DNA from: Sphaerisporangium sp. TRM90804
GTDB taxonomy: Bacteria > Actinomycetota > Actinomycetes > Streptosporangiales > Streptosporangiaceae
DNA length: 64,000 nt
NCBI RefSeq assembly: GCF_029846175.1
Contig: NZ_JARWAC010000007.1
Span: 372,001 to 436,000 of the forward strand
Reading direction: 5' to 3'
The notes under the pieces are model-generated. The model was not told the origin of the DNA. It saw only the letters and a list, made by a program, of their open reading frames with translations, and ran no database searches. Positions 49,972-58,025 of this stretch are shown one piece after another. The first letter of the stretch is position 1, and the number at the start of each line of letters is the position of its first letter. The translations under genes and the position numbers were made by a program.

Positions 49972-51269
49972 GGATCGCCTGCGTCGTCAACCAGTATCCG
50001 CCGAACATCACCGCGGGGCTCGGCCGCTACGCCGAGCTGATGACGCCGTACCTGGCCCGCGACCACCGGCTGGCCGTCCTCACGCTCAACGACGGCCACC
50101 AACCCGTCCACGAGCGCGGCGACGGCGTCACCGTCTACCGCCCGCTCGGCCGCGTCCTCGGCGCGATCGGCCGCCGCCGGCGGCTCAACCGCACCCGGGG
50201 CGCCGAGTTCGCCCTGCTCGCGCTGAACGTCGTGGCAAGCAACTGGCGGTACTTCCTGCGGCTGCGCCGCGCGGGCCGGGACGGGCGGCCCGACCTGGTC
50301 GCCGTGCACGACTCGACGAACTTCCTGTGCGGGCTGCTCTGCCACTACGTGCTGCGGCTGCCGGTCGTCTTCCACGTGCACACCACCGAGTACGGCGTCG
50401 CGGCGCAGCGCACCATCACCGACCCGCTGAACGTGTTCGCCGCCGTCGAGCGGTGGCTGGCGCGGATCTCCCGGCGGGTCGTCGTCGCCACCCCCGAGGT
50501 ACGCGCCGAGCTGGCCGCCGCGGGCTGGAGGCGGACGCCGATCGACGTCGTACGCCTGGGCGGCACCTACGAACGGGTGCTCGCCGACCCCGCGTTCGAC
50601 CGCGACGGGCTTCGCTCGGGAGCCGCCGCCCTGCGGGCCCGGCTCGGCATCGCCGCCGCGGACCCGGTGCTGCTGTTCGTCGGCCGCATCGAACGGCAGA
50701 AGGGCGTCTATCCGCTGCTGGAGGCCATGCGGAGGATCGCCCCTGCCGTCCCCGGCCTGCGCCTGGTGATCGTCGGGGAGGGGGACGAGGCGGGTGTGGC
50801 GCGGATCGTCGCCGAGACGGGCCTGGGCGGGCGTGTCCTGACGTCCGGCGGGTTCGTCGACGGCAAGGCGCTCCTGGAGTTCTACGAGATGGCCGACGCC
50901 TGCGTCTTCCCCTCGCTCTTCGAGCCGTTCGGCCTGGTGGCCACCGAGGCGATGGCGCTGGCCAGGCCCACGATCCTCGGCGACGGGTTCTCCCGCGTCT
51001 TCCTCGGCGACCCCGACCGGCCCGCCGTCCGGTTCGTACGGAGCGCCGACCCCGGCGACATCGCCCGCGTCGTGATCGAGGTCATGACCGATCCGGAGCT
51101 GCGCCGTACGCTCGGCGCCCGGGGGGAGAGGTTCGTCCGGGAGAACCTGAGCTGGAGCAGGGCGGCCGACGAGACGCTCGCGGTCTACCGCGCCGCGCTC
51201 GCAGGGCGGCGCGCCATCGGCGGTCCCGAGCCCGCCGGTGACGGCGCCGAGGGGCCGGGTACGCCCTAG
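49968..51269 (+). CDS. Glycosyltransferase family 4 (second)
   Basis: A 433-residue GT-B enzyme. N-domain VNQYPPNITAGLGRYAELM, VVFHVHTTEYGV, GRIERQKGVYPLLEAM and donor motif FEPFGLVATEAMALARP. GGAGGAGG upstream and ATGA overlap. Last gene of the operon. The paired N-terminal motifs suggest duplication and divergence from the first GT4, each adding a different residue. Confidence 0.93.
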   Translation: MRIACVVNQYPPNITAGLGRYAELMTPYLARDHRLAVLTLNDGHQPVHERGDGVTVYRPLGRVLGAIGRRRRLNRTRGAEFALLALNVVASNWRYFLRLRRAGRDGRPDLVAVHDSTNFLCGLLCHYVLRLPVVFHVHTTEYGVAAQRTITDPLNVFAAVERWLARISRRVVVATPEVRAELAAAGWRRTPIDVVRLGGTYERVLADPAFDRDGLRSGAAALRARLGIAAADPVLLFVGRIERQKGVYPLLEAMRRIAPAVPGLRLVIVGEGDEAGVARIVAETGLGGRVLTSGGFVDGKALLEFYEMADACVFPSLFEPFGLVATEAMALARPTILGDGFSRVFLGDPDRPAVRFVRSADPGDIARVVIEVMTDPELRRTLGARGERFVRENLSWSRAADETLAVYRAALAGRRAIGGPEPAGDGAEGPGTP

Positions 51270-51385
51270 AAATCCGGTTGCACCGGACGAGAGAGGACCT
51301 CCCGCGAAACGGCGTCTCCATCGACGCCACCGCACCGCTCGCCCACGTCGTCGACGAGATCGTTCGTCGCGTCGAAGCCGATTGA
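51263..51385 (+). pseudogene. C-terminal fragment of a P-loop kinase/ATPase-like protein
   Basis: A startless tail reading LHRTREDLPRNGVSIDATAP LAHVVDEIVRRVEAD to TGA 51383. The GVSIDAT-x-P-L-x-x-V-V-D-E-I-V pattern is the usual end of small P-loop phosphotransferases. No ATP-binding part remains. It overlaps the end of the GT4 gene in another frame, so a deletion probably joined them. Confidence 0.4.
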
Positions 51386-51446
51386 CAGCACCGACGAGAT
51401 CCGGCGAGGCGGACACGGTTCTCCGCCGGCCCGGCCGGCCGGCAGA

Positions 51447-51469
51447 GGCCACTCCCCGGGGAAGTGGCC
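51447..51469. terminator. Bidirectional terminator between glycan operon and beta-glucosidase operon
   Basis: ggccact ... agtggcc with an internal ccccgggg. Lies between convergent genes (51269 and 51503). Confidence 0.65.
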
Positions 51470-51502
51470 CCGAAGGCGCGTGGGGTCAGTCGGCCGGGAT
51501 CC

Positions 51503-52864
51503 TCATCCCTGCTTCGCGATGAACTCGCGCAGCCAGTGGAAGCTCGCCTTCTCGGTGCGGGCCTGGGTCTCGTAGTCGACGTGGACGAGGCCGAAGCGGG
51601 CGGCGTAGCCGCGGGCCCACTCGAAGTTGTCCAGCAGCGACCAGCAGAAGTAGCCGCGCACGTCCACGCCGTCGGCCATCGCGGTGCGGATGGCGGCCAG
51701 GTGGTCGCGCAGGAAGGCGACGCGGCCGGTGTCGTCGAGGGTCCCGTCGTCGCCGTAGCCGTTCTCGGTGATGAGGATCGGCGGCAGCGCGGGATAGCGC
51801 CGGCTCAGGCCGAGCAGGGTCTGGTGGAGCCCCTGCGGCTCCATCGGCCAGCCCAGCCCGCTGGTCGCCGCGCCGTCCGGGGTTACGCTGCGCACGCCGA
51901 GGTCGAACGCGGAGCGCAGCGCCGGGTCCGCCTGCTCGTACGGCGCCGCGGCGGCGTGGATCCGGTAGTAGTAGTTGACGCCCAGGAAGTCCAGCGGGGC
52001 GCCGATGACCTCCAGGTCGCCCTCGCGGCGGAAGGAGAAGTCGCTGATGGCGCCGAAGGTCTCCGCCATGTCGGGCGCGTAGGCGCCGAGCAGCAGCGGG
52101 TCGGTGAACTGCCGGTTGACCAGCAGGTCCATCCTGCGCGCCGCGTCGGCGTCGGCCGCGGAGCCGGTCGCGGGCACCGTGGGCGACATGTTGAGCGTGA
52201 TGCCGACCCGCTGCCCCGGCCGCGCCCGCGCCCGCAGCCTGGCCGCCGCGAGGCCGTGGCCCAGCAGCAGGTGGTGGGCGGCGGCGAGCGCGCCGTGCCC
52301 CTCGCGCGCGCCGGGCGCGTGGCGGCCTTCGGCGTACCCGACGATGGACGAGCAGTACGGCTCGTTCAGCGTGATCCAGTGGGACACCGAGTCGCCCAGC
52401 GCCTCGTGCGCGACCTCGGCGTAGTCGGCGAACCGCTCGGCGGTGTCGCGGGCGCGCCAGCCGCCGCGGTCCTCCAGCGCCTGGGGCAGGTCCCAGTGGT
52501 AGAGGGTGACGTACGGCTCGATGCCGCGCTCGCGCAGGGCGCCGGCGAGCCGCCGGTAGAAGTCGAGGCCGCGCTGGTTCACCCGGCCGTCGCCGTCGGG
52601 CATGATCCTGGGCCAGGCCAGCGAGAAGCGGTAGGCGCCGGCGCCGAGCCGGTCCATCAGCTCCACGTCCTCCCGCCAGCGGTGGTAGTGGTCGCAGGCG
52701 TGCTCGCCGCTCTCGCCCCTGGCCACCGCGCCGGGGACGCGGCAGAACGTGTCCCAGATGGAGGGCCCGCGCCCGTCGGCGTCCACGGCGCCCTCGATCT
52801 GGTAGGCGGCGGTGGCCGTCCCCCACACGAACCCGGCGGGAAAGGCCGTATGTTCCTGGGTCAT
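51503..52864 (-). CDS. Family 1 glycoside hydrolase, beta-glucosidase
   Basis: A 453-residue GH1 enzyme. FVWGTATAAYQIEGAVDADG at the N-terminus, acid/base glutamate in ITLNEPYCSS, nucleophile in ILITENGYGDDG and aglycone-binding WSLLDNFEWARGY. Hydrolyses beta-glucosides such as cellobiose inside the cell (no signal). Its ATG at 52864 overlaps the MalG-type permease stop, so it is the last gene of the uptake operon. The operon order matches the cebEFG-bglC cellobiose systems of Streptomyces. Confidence 0.95.
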   Translation of the reverse strand: MTQEHTAFPAGFVWGTATAAYQIEGAVDADGRGPSIWDTFCRVPGAVARGESGEHACDHYHRWREDVELMDRLGAGAYRFSLAWPRIMPDGDGRVNQRGLDFYRRLAGALRERGIEPYVTLYHWDLPQALEDRGGWRARDTAERFADYAEVAHEALGDSVSHWITLNEPYCSSIVGYAEGRHAPGAREGHGALAAAHHLLLGHGLAAARLRARARPGQRVGITLNMSPTVPATGSAADADAARRMDLLVNRQFTDPLLLGAYAPDMAETFGAISDFSFRREGDLEVIGAPLDFLGVNYYYRIHAAAAPYEQADPALRSAFDLGVRSVTPDGAATSGLGWPMEPQGLHQTLLGLSRRYPALPPILITENGYGDDGTLDDTGRVAFLRDHLAAIRTAMADGVDVRGYFCWSLLDNFEWARGYAARFGLVHVDYETQARTEKASFHWLREFIAKQG

Positions 52865-53739
52865 CCCTTGATCGCTCCTGACATGATTCCCCCAATGATC
52901 TGACGGCCCAGCGCGGCGAAGACCGCCACGATCGGCACGATCGCGAGAACGGTACCGGTGAGCACGAGCGCGTAGTCGGTGGTGTAGCCGCTGGCCAGGC
53001 TGGAGAGCGCGACCTGGACGGTCGGGTTCTCCGGGGTGAGGACGACCAGCGGCCAGAAGAAGTCGTTCCACGCCTGCATGAAGGTGAACAGGCCGAGTAC
53101 GGCCGCGGCCGGCCGGGCGGCGGGCAGCACGACGTGCCAGAACAGCCGCAGCGTGCTGCACCCGTCGATGCGGCCGGCCTCCAGCAGATCGTCGGGGATG
53201 GCGCTGGACAGGTACTGGGTCATGAGGAACACGCCGAACGCGGTGACCAGGCCGGGCACGATCACCGCCTCCAGCCTGCCGGTCCAGCCGAGCTCCGCCA
53301 TGAGGATGTACAGCGGGATGATGCCGAGCTGCTGCGGCACGGTGGTGGTGGCGATGGCCATGACGAGCAGTACGTTGCGCCCGCGGAAGCGCAGCTTGGC
53401 GAAGGCGAAGCCGGCCAGCGTGGAGAACAGCACGACCGAGACGGTGACCGAGCCGGACACCAGGACGGAGTTGAGCATCGCCTGGCCGAACGCGGTGGTG
53501 TCGAAGACCCGGGCGATGTTGTCGAACAGGTGGCCGCCGGGGGTGAGGACCGGCGGGACGCTGGCGATGGCGTCGTTGTCGTGGGAGGCCACGACCAGCG
53601 ACCAGTAGATGGGGAACAGCGAGCCGAGCAGGACGGCGACGAGCGCGGCGTAGGTCCAGAACCCCGCCCCCAGCGGATTCAAGCCGCGTTGGACGGCCCG
53701 GCGGTTCAGGCCGCGCCGGACGGCGGTGAGGGTTGCCAT
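52861..53739 (-). CDS. Carbohydrate ABC transporter permease (MalG type)
   Basis: A 292-residue permease with six hydrophobic helices. The cytoplasmic EAA-type loop, DDLLEAGRIDGCSTLRLFWHVVLP, contacts the ATPase. Pairs with the MalF-type permease and lipoprotein. ATPase not in the operon, as in CebEFG/MsiK systems where one MsiK serves many importers. ATGA-type overlap with the beta-glucosidase. Confidence 0.93.
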   Translation of the reverse strand: MATLTAVRRGLNRRAVQRGLNPLGAGFWTYAALVAVLLGSLFPIYWSLVVASHDNDAIASVPPVLTPGGHLFDNIARVFDTTAFGQAMLNSVLVSGSVTVSVVLFSTLAGFAFAKLRFRGRNVLLVMAIATTTVPQQLGIIPLYILMAELGWTGRLEAVIVPGLVTAFGVFLMTQYLSSAIPDDLLEAGRIDGCSTLRLFWHVVLPAARPAAAVLGLFTFMQAWNDFFWPLVVLTPENPTVQVALSSLASGYTTDYALVLTGTVLAIVPIVAVFAALGRQIIGGIMSGAIKG

Positions 53740-53740
53740 G

Positions 53741-54667
53741 TCAGCTGCTCCTGATCCTGCGCGTGATGGCGAAGTTGACGAGCGCCATGACGACGATGAT
53801 CATGCAGAGCGTCCAGGCGATCGCCGAGGCGTAGCCGAACTCGTACATGCTGAAGCCCTGCTCGTAGAGGTAGAGGCCGACGGTCTGGAACTGGCGGTCC
53901 GAGCCGCCGGTCGGGTTGCCGGTGCCGGCCTGGAACAGCAGCGGCTCGGCGATGATCTGGAAGCCGCCGATGGTGGACACGACGGCGGTGAAGATGATCG
54001 TGGGGCGGAGCATCGGCACGGTGATCTTGCGGAACTGGGTGAACTGGCTCGCGCCGTCCAGCCGGGCCGCCTCGTACAGGTCCTCGGGGATGGTCTGCAT
54101 GGCGGCCAGGTAGATGAGGGCGTTGTAGCCGGTCCACCGCCAGATGACGATCAGCGAGATCGCGACGTGCGAGGAGAGCGTGCCGGCCTGCCAGTCGATC
54201 GGGTCCAAGCCCACCAGGTCGAGGGCCCAGTTCACCATGCCGAAGTCGCGGCCGAAGAGCTGGGCGAAGATGATCGTGACCGCGACGATCGAGGTCACGT
54301 TGGGCAGCAGCACGCCCATCCGGAACAGCGTGCGGGCGCGCAGCCTGCGGTTGAGCATGTGCGCGATGAACAGCGCGGCCAGCAGCTGCGGCACGGTGGA
54401 CAGCAGCCAGATGCTGACGGTGTTGAACAGCGCGTTCCAGAAGTAGTCGTCGGCCACCAGCTCGGCGTAGTTGGCCAGCCCCACCCACTCGCGGGCCGGG
54501 TCGAGCAGGTTCCAGTCGGTGAGGGAGACGTAGGCGGTGTACAGCAGCGGGAACATGCCGACCGCGCCGAACAGCAGGAAGAACGGGGCGATGTACAGGT
54601 ACGGCGAGCCCTTGACGTCGAGCTGGTAGATCCAGCGGCGCCGGGGCCCTGATCTGGCGGAGGTCAC
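53741..54667 (-). CDS. Carbohydrate ABC transporter permease (MalF type)
   Basis: A ~308-residue permease with six helices and the EAA loop EDLYEAARLDGASQFTQFRKITVPML. GTG 54667 is preferred: GAGGAACC lies 8 bases upstream and translation then starts VTSARSGPRRRWIYQLDV just before helix 1. GTG 54706 would add 13 residues. One base separates its stop from the MalG-type start. Imports a di- or oligosaccharide through the inner membrane. Confidence 0.92.
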   Translation of the reverse strand: MTSARSGPRRRWIYQLDVKGSPYLYIAPFFLLFGAVGMFPLLYTAYVSLTDWNLLDPAREWVGLANYAELVADDYFWNALFNTVSIWLLSTVPQLLAALFIAHMLNRRLRARTLFRMGVLLPNVTSIVAVTIIFAQLFGRDFGMVNWALDLVGLDPIDWQAGTLSSHVAISLIVIWRWTGYNALIYLAAMQTIPEDLYEAARLDGASQFTQFRKITVPMLRPTIIFTAVVSTIGGFQIIAEPLLFQAGTGNPTGGSDRQFQTVGLYLYEQGFSMYEFGYASAIAWTLCMIIVVMALVNFAITRRIRSS

Positions 54668-54748
54668 GTTCGGTTCCTCGGGGGAAGGGGGCGCGACGGC
54701 GGGCACTCGCTCGCCCGCCGTCGCCCGGCTCTCACGGATCGGCGCGCG

Positions 54749-56032
54749 TCACTTGCTGATGCGCTCGACGTCCCCGAGCAGCTGCGTCCACGCCTCGGCG
54801 CCGTCCTGCTTGCCCTCCTCCACGCGGTTGATCGCGTCGCGGATGGCGGTCTGGATGTCGCCGGCCCTCGGGCCCTGGTACTGCGGCTTGAGGTTGCGGG
54901 CGGCGGTGGTGAAGATCTGCCCGATCGGCGCGTTGTTGAAGAACTCGTGCTTGAGCCCGGTGACCTCGGGCTTGTCGTAGGTGGCGACGGTGGAGGGCAG
55001 GATGCCGTGCTTGGTGAACACCTCGATCTGCTGCTCGGGCGTCGTCAGCCAGGTGATCAGCGCCACGGCCTCTTTGAGGTTCTTGCTCTTGGCCGGGACG
55101 GTCAGGTACGAGCCGCCCCAGTTGCCGCCGCCGCCGGGGATGGCGGCCACGTCCCACTGCCCGGCGAAGGCCTTGCCCTGGTCCTGGATCTTGGCGAGCA
55201 TCCAGGCGGGGCAGGCGATGGTGGCGAACTGGCTCTTGGCGAAGCCGGTGTTCCAGGCGGGCGAGCTGCCGACGAGCTTGGCCGACTGACCGTCGGCCAC
55301 GGCCTTGAGCACCTGGTCGTAGGCGGAGCGGACGGCCGGGTTGGTGGCGACCACGACGTTGTCCTGGGTGTCGTAGTAGCCGGTCTCGGCCTGGCCGATC
55401 ATCGCGTTGAACACCTGGGGGCCGCCGTCGAAGAACGCGGCGCCTTCGGGCTTCTTGGCGGTGTAGCGCTTGCCGGTCTCGAAGTAGGACGCCCAGTCGG
55501 GCCACAGCTTGCCGACCTCGTCACGGTCGGTGGGCAGCCCGGCCTTCTCGAACAGGTCGCGGCGGTAGCACATGGCCAGGCCGCCGACGTCGGTGCCGTA
55601 GCCGATCTGGGCCCCCGACTTGGCCAGCGACGCCTCCCACTTCCACGGCAGCCAGCGGTCCTTGAGCTGGTCGCCGCCGTGCTTGAGCAGGTCGGCGAAG
55701 TGCTGGGGCTGGTTCCTGAACTGGGCGACGAACCCGGTGTCGATCGCCTCGATGTCGGCGGTGCCGCTGCCGGTGGCCAGGTGCGCCGCGAGGTTGCGGT
55801 GGTGGTCGTTGTACGCCGACGTCCTCTCGACGATCTTGATGTTGGGGTGGGCCGCCTCGTACTTGGCGTAGAGCTCCTTGAAGCCCATGTTCCCGAACAG
55901 GTTGAGCGTCAGGGTGATCTTGCTGTCGGCGGGCGCGGAGCCGGTGGAGGGGGAGGGTGAGCCGCCGCAACCGACGGCGAGCATGCCGACGGCCAGCGCT
56001 CCGGCGGCGAGACGGATTCGTCCAGCAGACAC
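54749..56032 (-). CDS. Sugar-binding lipoprotein of ABC transporter (CebE-like)
   Basis: A 427-residue family 1 solute-binding protein. Lipoprotein signal ends in LAVGCGGS, giving a lipid-anchored cysteine at residue 22. Domain: LTLNLFGNMGFKELYAKYEAAHPNIKI, aromatic residues for sugar stacking (WLPWKWEA, WPDWASYFE) and the SBP closing TTPEQQIEVFTKHGILP. GTG 56032 has GAAGGAG upstream. First gene of the operon; divergent from lacI-type regulator, operators in between. Confidence 0.93.
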   Translation of the reverse strand: MSAGRIRLAAGALAVGMLAVGCGGSPSPSTGSAPADSKITLTLNLFGNMGFKELYAKYEAAHPNIKIVERTSAYNDHHRNLAAHLATGSGTADIEAIDTGFVAQFRNQPQHFADLLKHGGDQLKDRWLPWKWEASLAKSGAQIGYGTDVGGLAMCYRRDLFEKAGLPTDRDEVGKLWPDWASYFETGKRYTAKKPEGAAFFDGGPQVFNAMIGQAETGYYDTQDNVVVATNPAVRSAYDQVLKAVADGQSAKLVGSSPAWNTGFAKSQFATIACPAWMLAKIQDQGKAFAGQWDVAAIPGGGGNWGGSYLTVPAKSKNLKEAVALITWLTTPEQQIEVFTKHGILPSTVATYDKPEVTGLKHEFFNNAPIGQIFTTAARNLKPQYQGPRAGDIQTAIRDAINRVEEGKQDGAEAWTQLLGDVERISK

Positions 56033-56197
56033 CTGGGACTCCTTCGAGGGGAAAGGAAGGGTGACTGCGAGATGCGATGAGAGGCCGAGCCCCGCGGCAA
56101 CGGTGCGGCATCGGCCTGTCAGTGGGCCATCTCACAGAACGCGGCCCCCCTCTGTCAAGTCACAGAAACGTCATGCTGCGGAAATATTCGATATTGG

Positions 56198-56258
56198 TTG
56201 ACATGGTGCGGGCTCTCCCATAGCTTCCCATGCAACCGGTTACATGAAACCGGTTTCA
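56198..56258 (+). promoter_or_regulatory. LacI-regulator promoter with tandem operators
   Basis: -35 ttgaca (56198-56203), 17-base spacer, -10 tagctt (56221-56226). Two abutting 14-mers follow at the expected start site: tgcaaccggttaca (56231-56244) and the perfect palindrome tgaaaccggtttca (56245-56258). The spacer 56207-56220 matches the CebR box TGGGAGCGCTCCCA at 11 of 14. On the minus strand a TTGACA lies at 56158-56153 for the transporter operon. Confidence 0.75.
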
Positions 56259-56281
56259 GCGAGATGCGATAACGTACGTCC

Positions 56282-57286
56282 GTGGCAACGATCCGTGAGC
56301 TGGCGCGCCTCTGCGGGGTGTCGTCGGCGACTGTCTCCCGCGTGTTCAACAACCCCGAGGTGGTGAACGCCCAGACCCGCGAGCTGATCCTCAGCACCGC
56401 GGCACGCATCGGATACCTGCCCAACGAGTCGGCCCGCACCCTGGCCACCAAGAGATCCCACATGGTCGGCCTGATCTGGGACACCGACCACCGCCGTCCC
56501 GGCTGGCGGCACCCGTTCTTCCAGGAGATCCTCATCGGGCTGAAGACCGCGCTGAGCGAGCGCGGCTACCACCTGCTCATGCTCGCCACCAGCGAGGACG
56601 GCACGCCCGACAGCTTTCTCCGCGCCGTGCGCAGGCACCACCTCGACGGCGTGGTCTTCATAGACAACGGCAGGGCCGACCCCTCGCTCCAGCCGCTGGC
56701 GGCGTCGGAGGTGCCGTGCGTCTCCCTCGACCGGCCCGTCGAGGGGCCGTGGACCACCTACGTGACCTCCGACAACGTGGGCGGGGCGCGCGAGGCGGTG
56801 CGCCACCTGCACGCGACCGGGCGCCGGGCCATCGCCACCATCACCGGCCCGGCCCGCACCAGGCCGGGCGCGGAGCGGCTGCGCGGTTACCTGGAGGAGC
56901 TGGCCGCCCTCGGCCTGGAGCACCGGCCGGAGCTGGTCGTCGAGGGCGACTTCTACCTGTCGGGCGGTCACGCCGCGATGCGCGCCCTGCTGGAGCTGGA
57001 GGAGCCGCCCGACGCGGTGTTCGCCGCCGGCGACGAGATGGCGATCGGCGCGCTGCGGGCCGTGACCGAGGCCGGGTTGAAGGTGCCCGAGGACATCGCC
57101 CTGGTCGGGTTCGACGACATCGAGCTGGCCGCGCTGGTGCCGCCGGGCCTCACGACGCTGGCCCAGGACAAGGCGGGCTTCGGCACGGCGGCCGCCGCGG
57201 CGGTCATCATGATGATCAACGAAGGCGTCACCCCGCCCCCGCGGATCCTGCCCACCCCCCTGGTCGTCCGCGGCTCCACCGGGTAG
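56282..57286 (+). CDS. LacI-family transcriptional regulator
   Basis: A 334-residue repressor. Helix-turn-helix IRELARLCGVSSATVSRVFNNPEVVNAQTRE followed by the hinge helix, then periplasmic-binding-like domain VGLIWDTDHRRPGWRHPFFQ, DNVGGAREAVRHLHATGRR and IALVGFDDIELAALVPPGLTT. Probably represses the divergent sugar operon and itself through the tandem operators; inducer likely cellobiose or a related beta-glucoside. GTG 56282 follows a taacgt block closely. Confidence 0.93.
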   Translation: MATIRELARLCGVSSATVSRVFNNPEVVNAQTRELILSTAARIGYLPNESARTLATKRSHMVGLIWDTDHRRPGWRHPFFQEILIGLKTALSERGYHLLMLATSEDGTPDSFLRAVRRHHLDGVVFIDNGRADPSLQPLAASEVPCVSLDRPVEGPWTTYVTSDNVGGAREAVRHLHATGRRAIATITGPARTRPGAERLRGYLEELAALGLEHRPELVVEGDFYLSGGHAAMRALLELEEPPDAVFAAGDEMAIGALRAVTEAGLKVPEDIALVGFDDIELAALVPPGLTTLAQDKAGFGTAAAAAVIMMINEGVTPPPRILPTPLVVRGSTG

Positions 57287-57462
57287 ACCGGGCCCCGCGA
57301 GTACCGAGCTCGGGCGTGCCGCCGTGACGGCGCGCCCACCACGACGCCGTCGAGCCCGGCTCCGGACGAACCAGGGCGCGTCGTGCGGCTGGGCGCTCGT
57401 GATGCTCCACTTGATTCCGTGCGGGGCGAGCCAGGTCAGGAAGTCGGCCGGTCGCAGGCCTC

Positions 57463-57861
57463 GCCTGGTTCGAGGAGCAGCACGCCTCCGGCGGCTCCGC
57501 CACCGGCTGGGTCGCGGCCCTGCACGACCCGGCGACCGCGGCGGCTCTGCGCGCCATGCACGGCGACCTCGCCCGGCAGTGGACCGTCGACGAGCTGGGC
57601 AGGTCGGCCGGCCTTTCCCGCGCGGCGTTCGCCCGGCGGTTCACCCACCTCGTCGGCCGCCCGCCCCTGGGCTGCCTGACGTGGTGACGCGTGACCACCG
57701 CGGCCCGGCTCCTGCGCACCTGCGACGCGCCCGTGAACGTGATCTCCCGGCAGGTCGGCACCTCGCGGTACGCGTTCACCCACGCCTTCAAACGCCAGTA
57801 CGGGTCACCGCCCGCCGGCTACCGCCGTCAGGCCCACCTGACGGCCGGCCGCGCGTTCTGA
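57463..57861 (+). pseudogene. AraC-family regulator, inactivated
   Basis: A degenerate AraC gene. The first HTH reads LARQWTVDELGRSAGLSRAA FARRFTHLVGRPPLGCLTW, then TGA at 57685-57687 replaces the second tryptophan of the normal T-W-W-R-M, then the second HTH continues in the same frame: RVTTAARLLRTCDAPVNVIS RQVGTSRYAFTHAFKRQYG and RRQAH to TGA 57859. One base (G to A) restores the frame. The N-terminal cupin domain is also gone, truncated near 57463. 57287-57462 has no recognisable gene. Confidence 0.75.
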
Positions 57862-58025
57862 GGTTTCACGCTCACACGGGACGGCTGTCCGAGCGGTGGA
57901 CCGGTAACCGGCTGGAGCGATGGCCGGCGGGTGGTGAGCACCGGCCCGACCGGCTCGATGTCACGAATACGACGCGAAGCTCGTGGCGGGGGAACAGGCA
58001 CGTGGCCAGGTGCATCTCATCTGGT

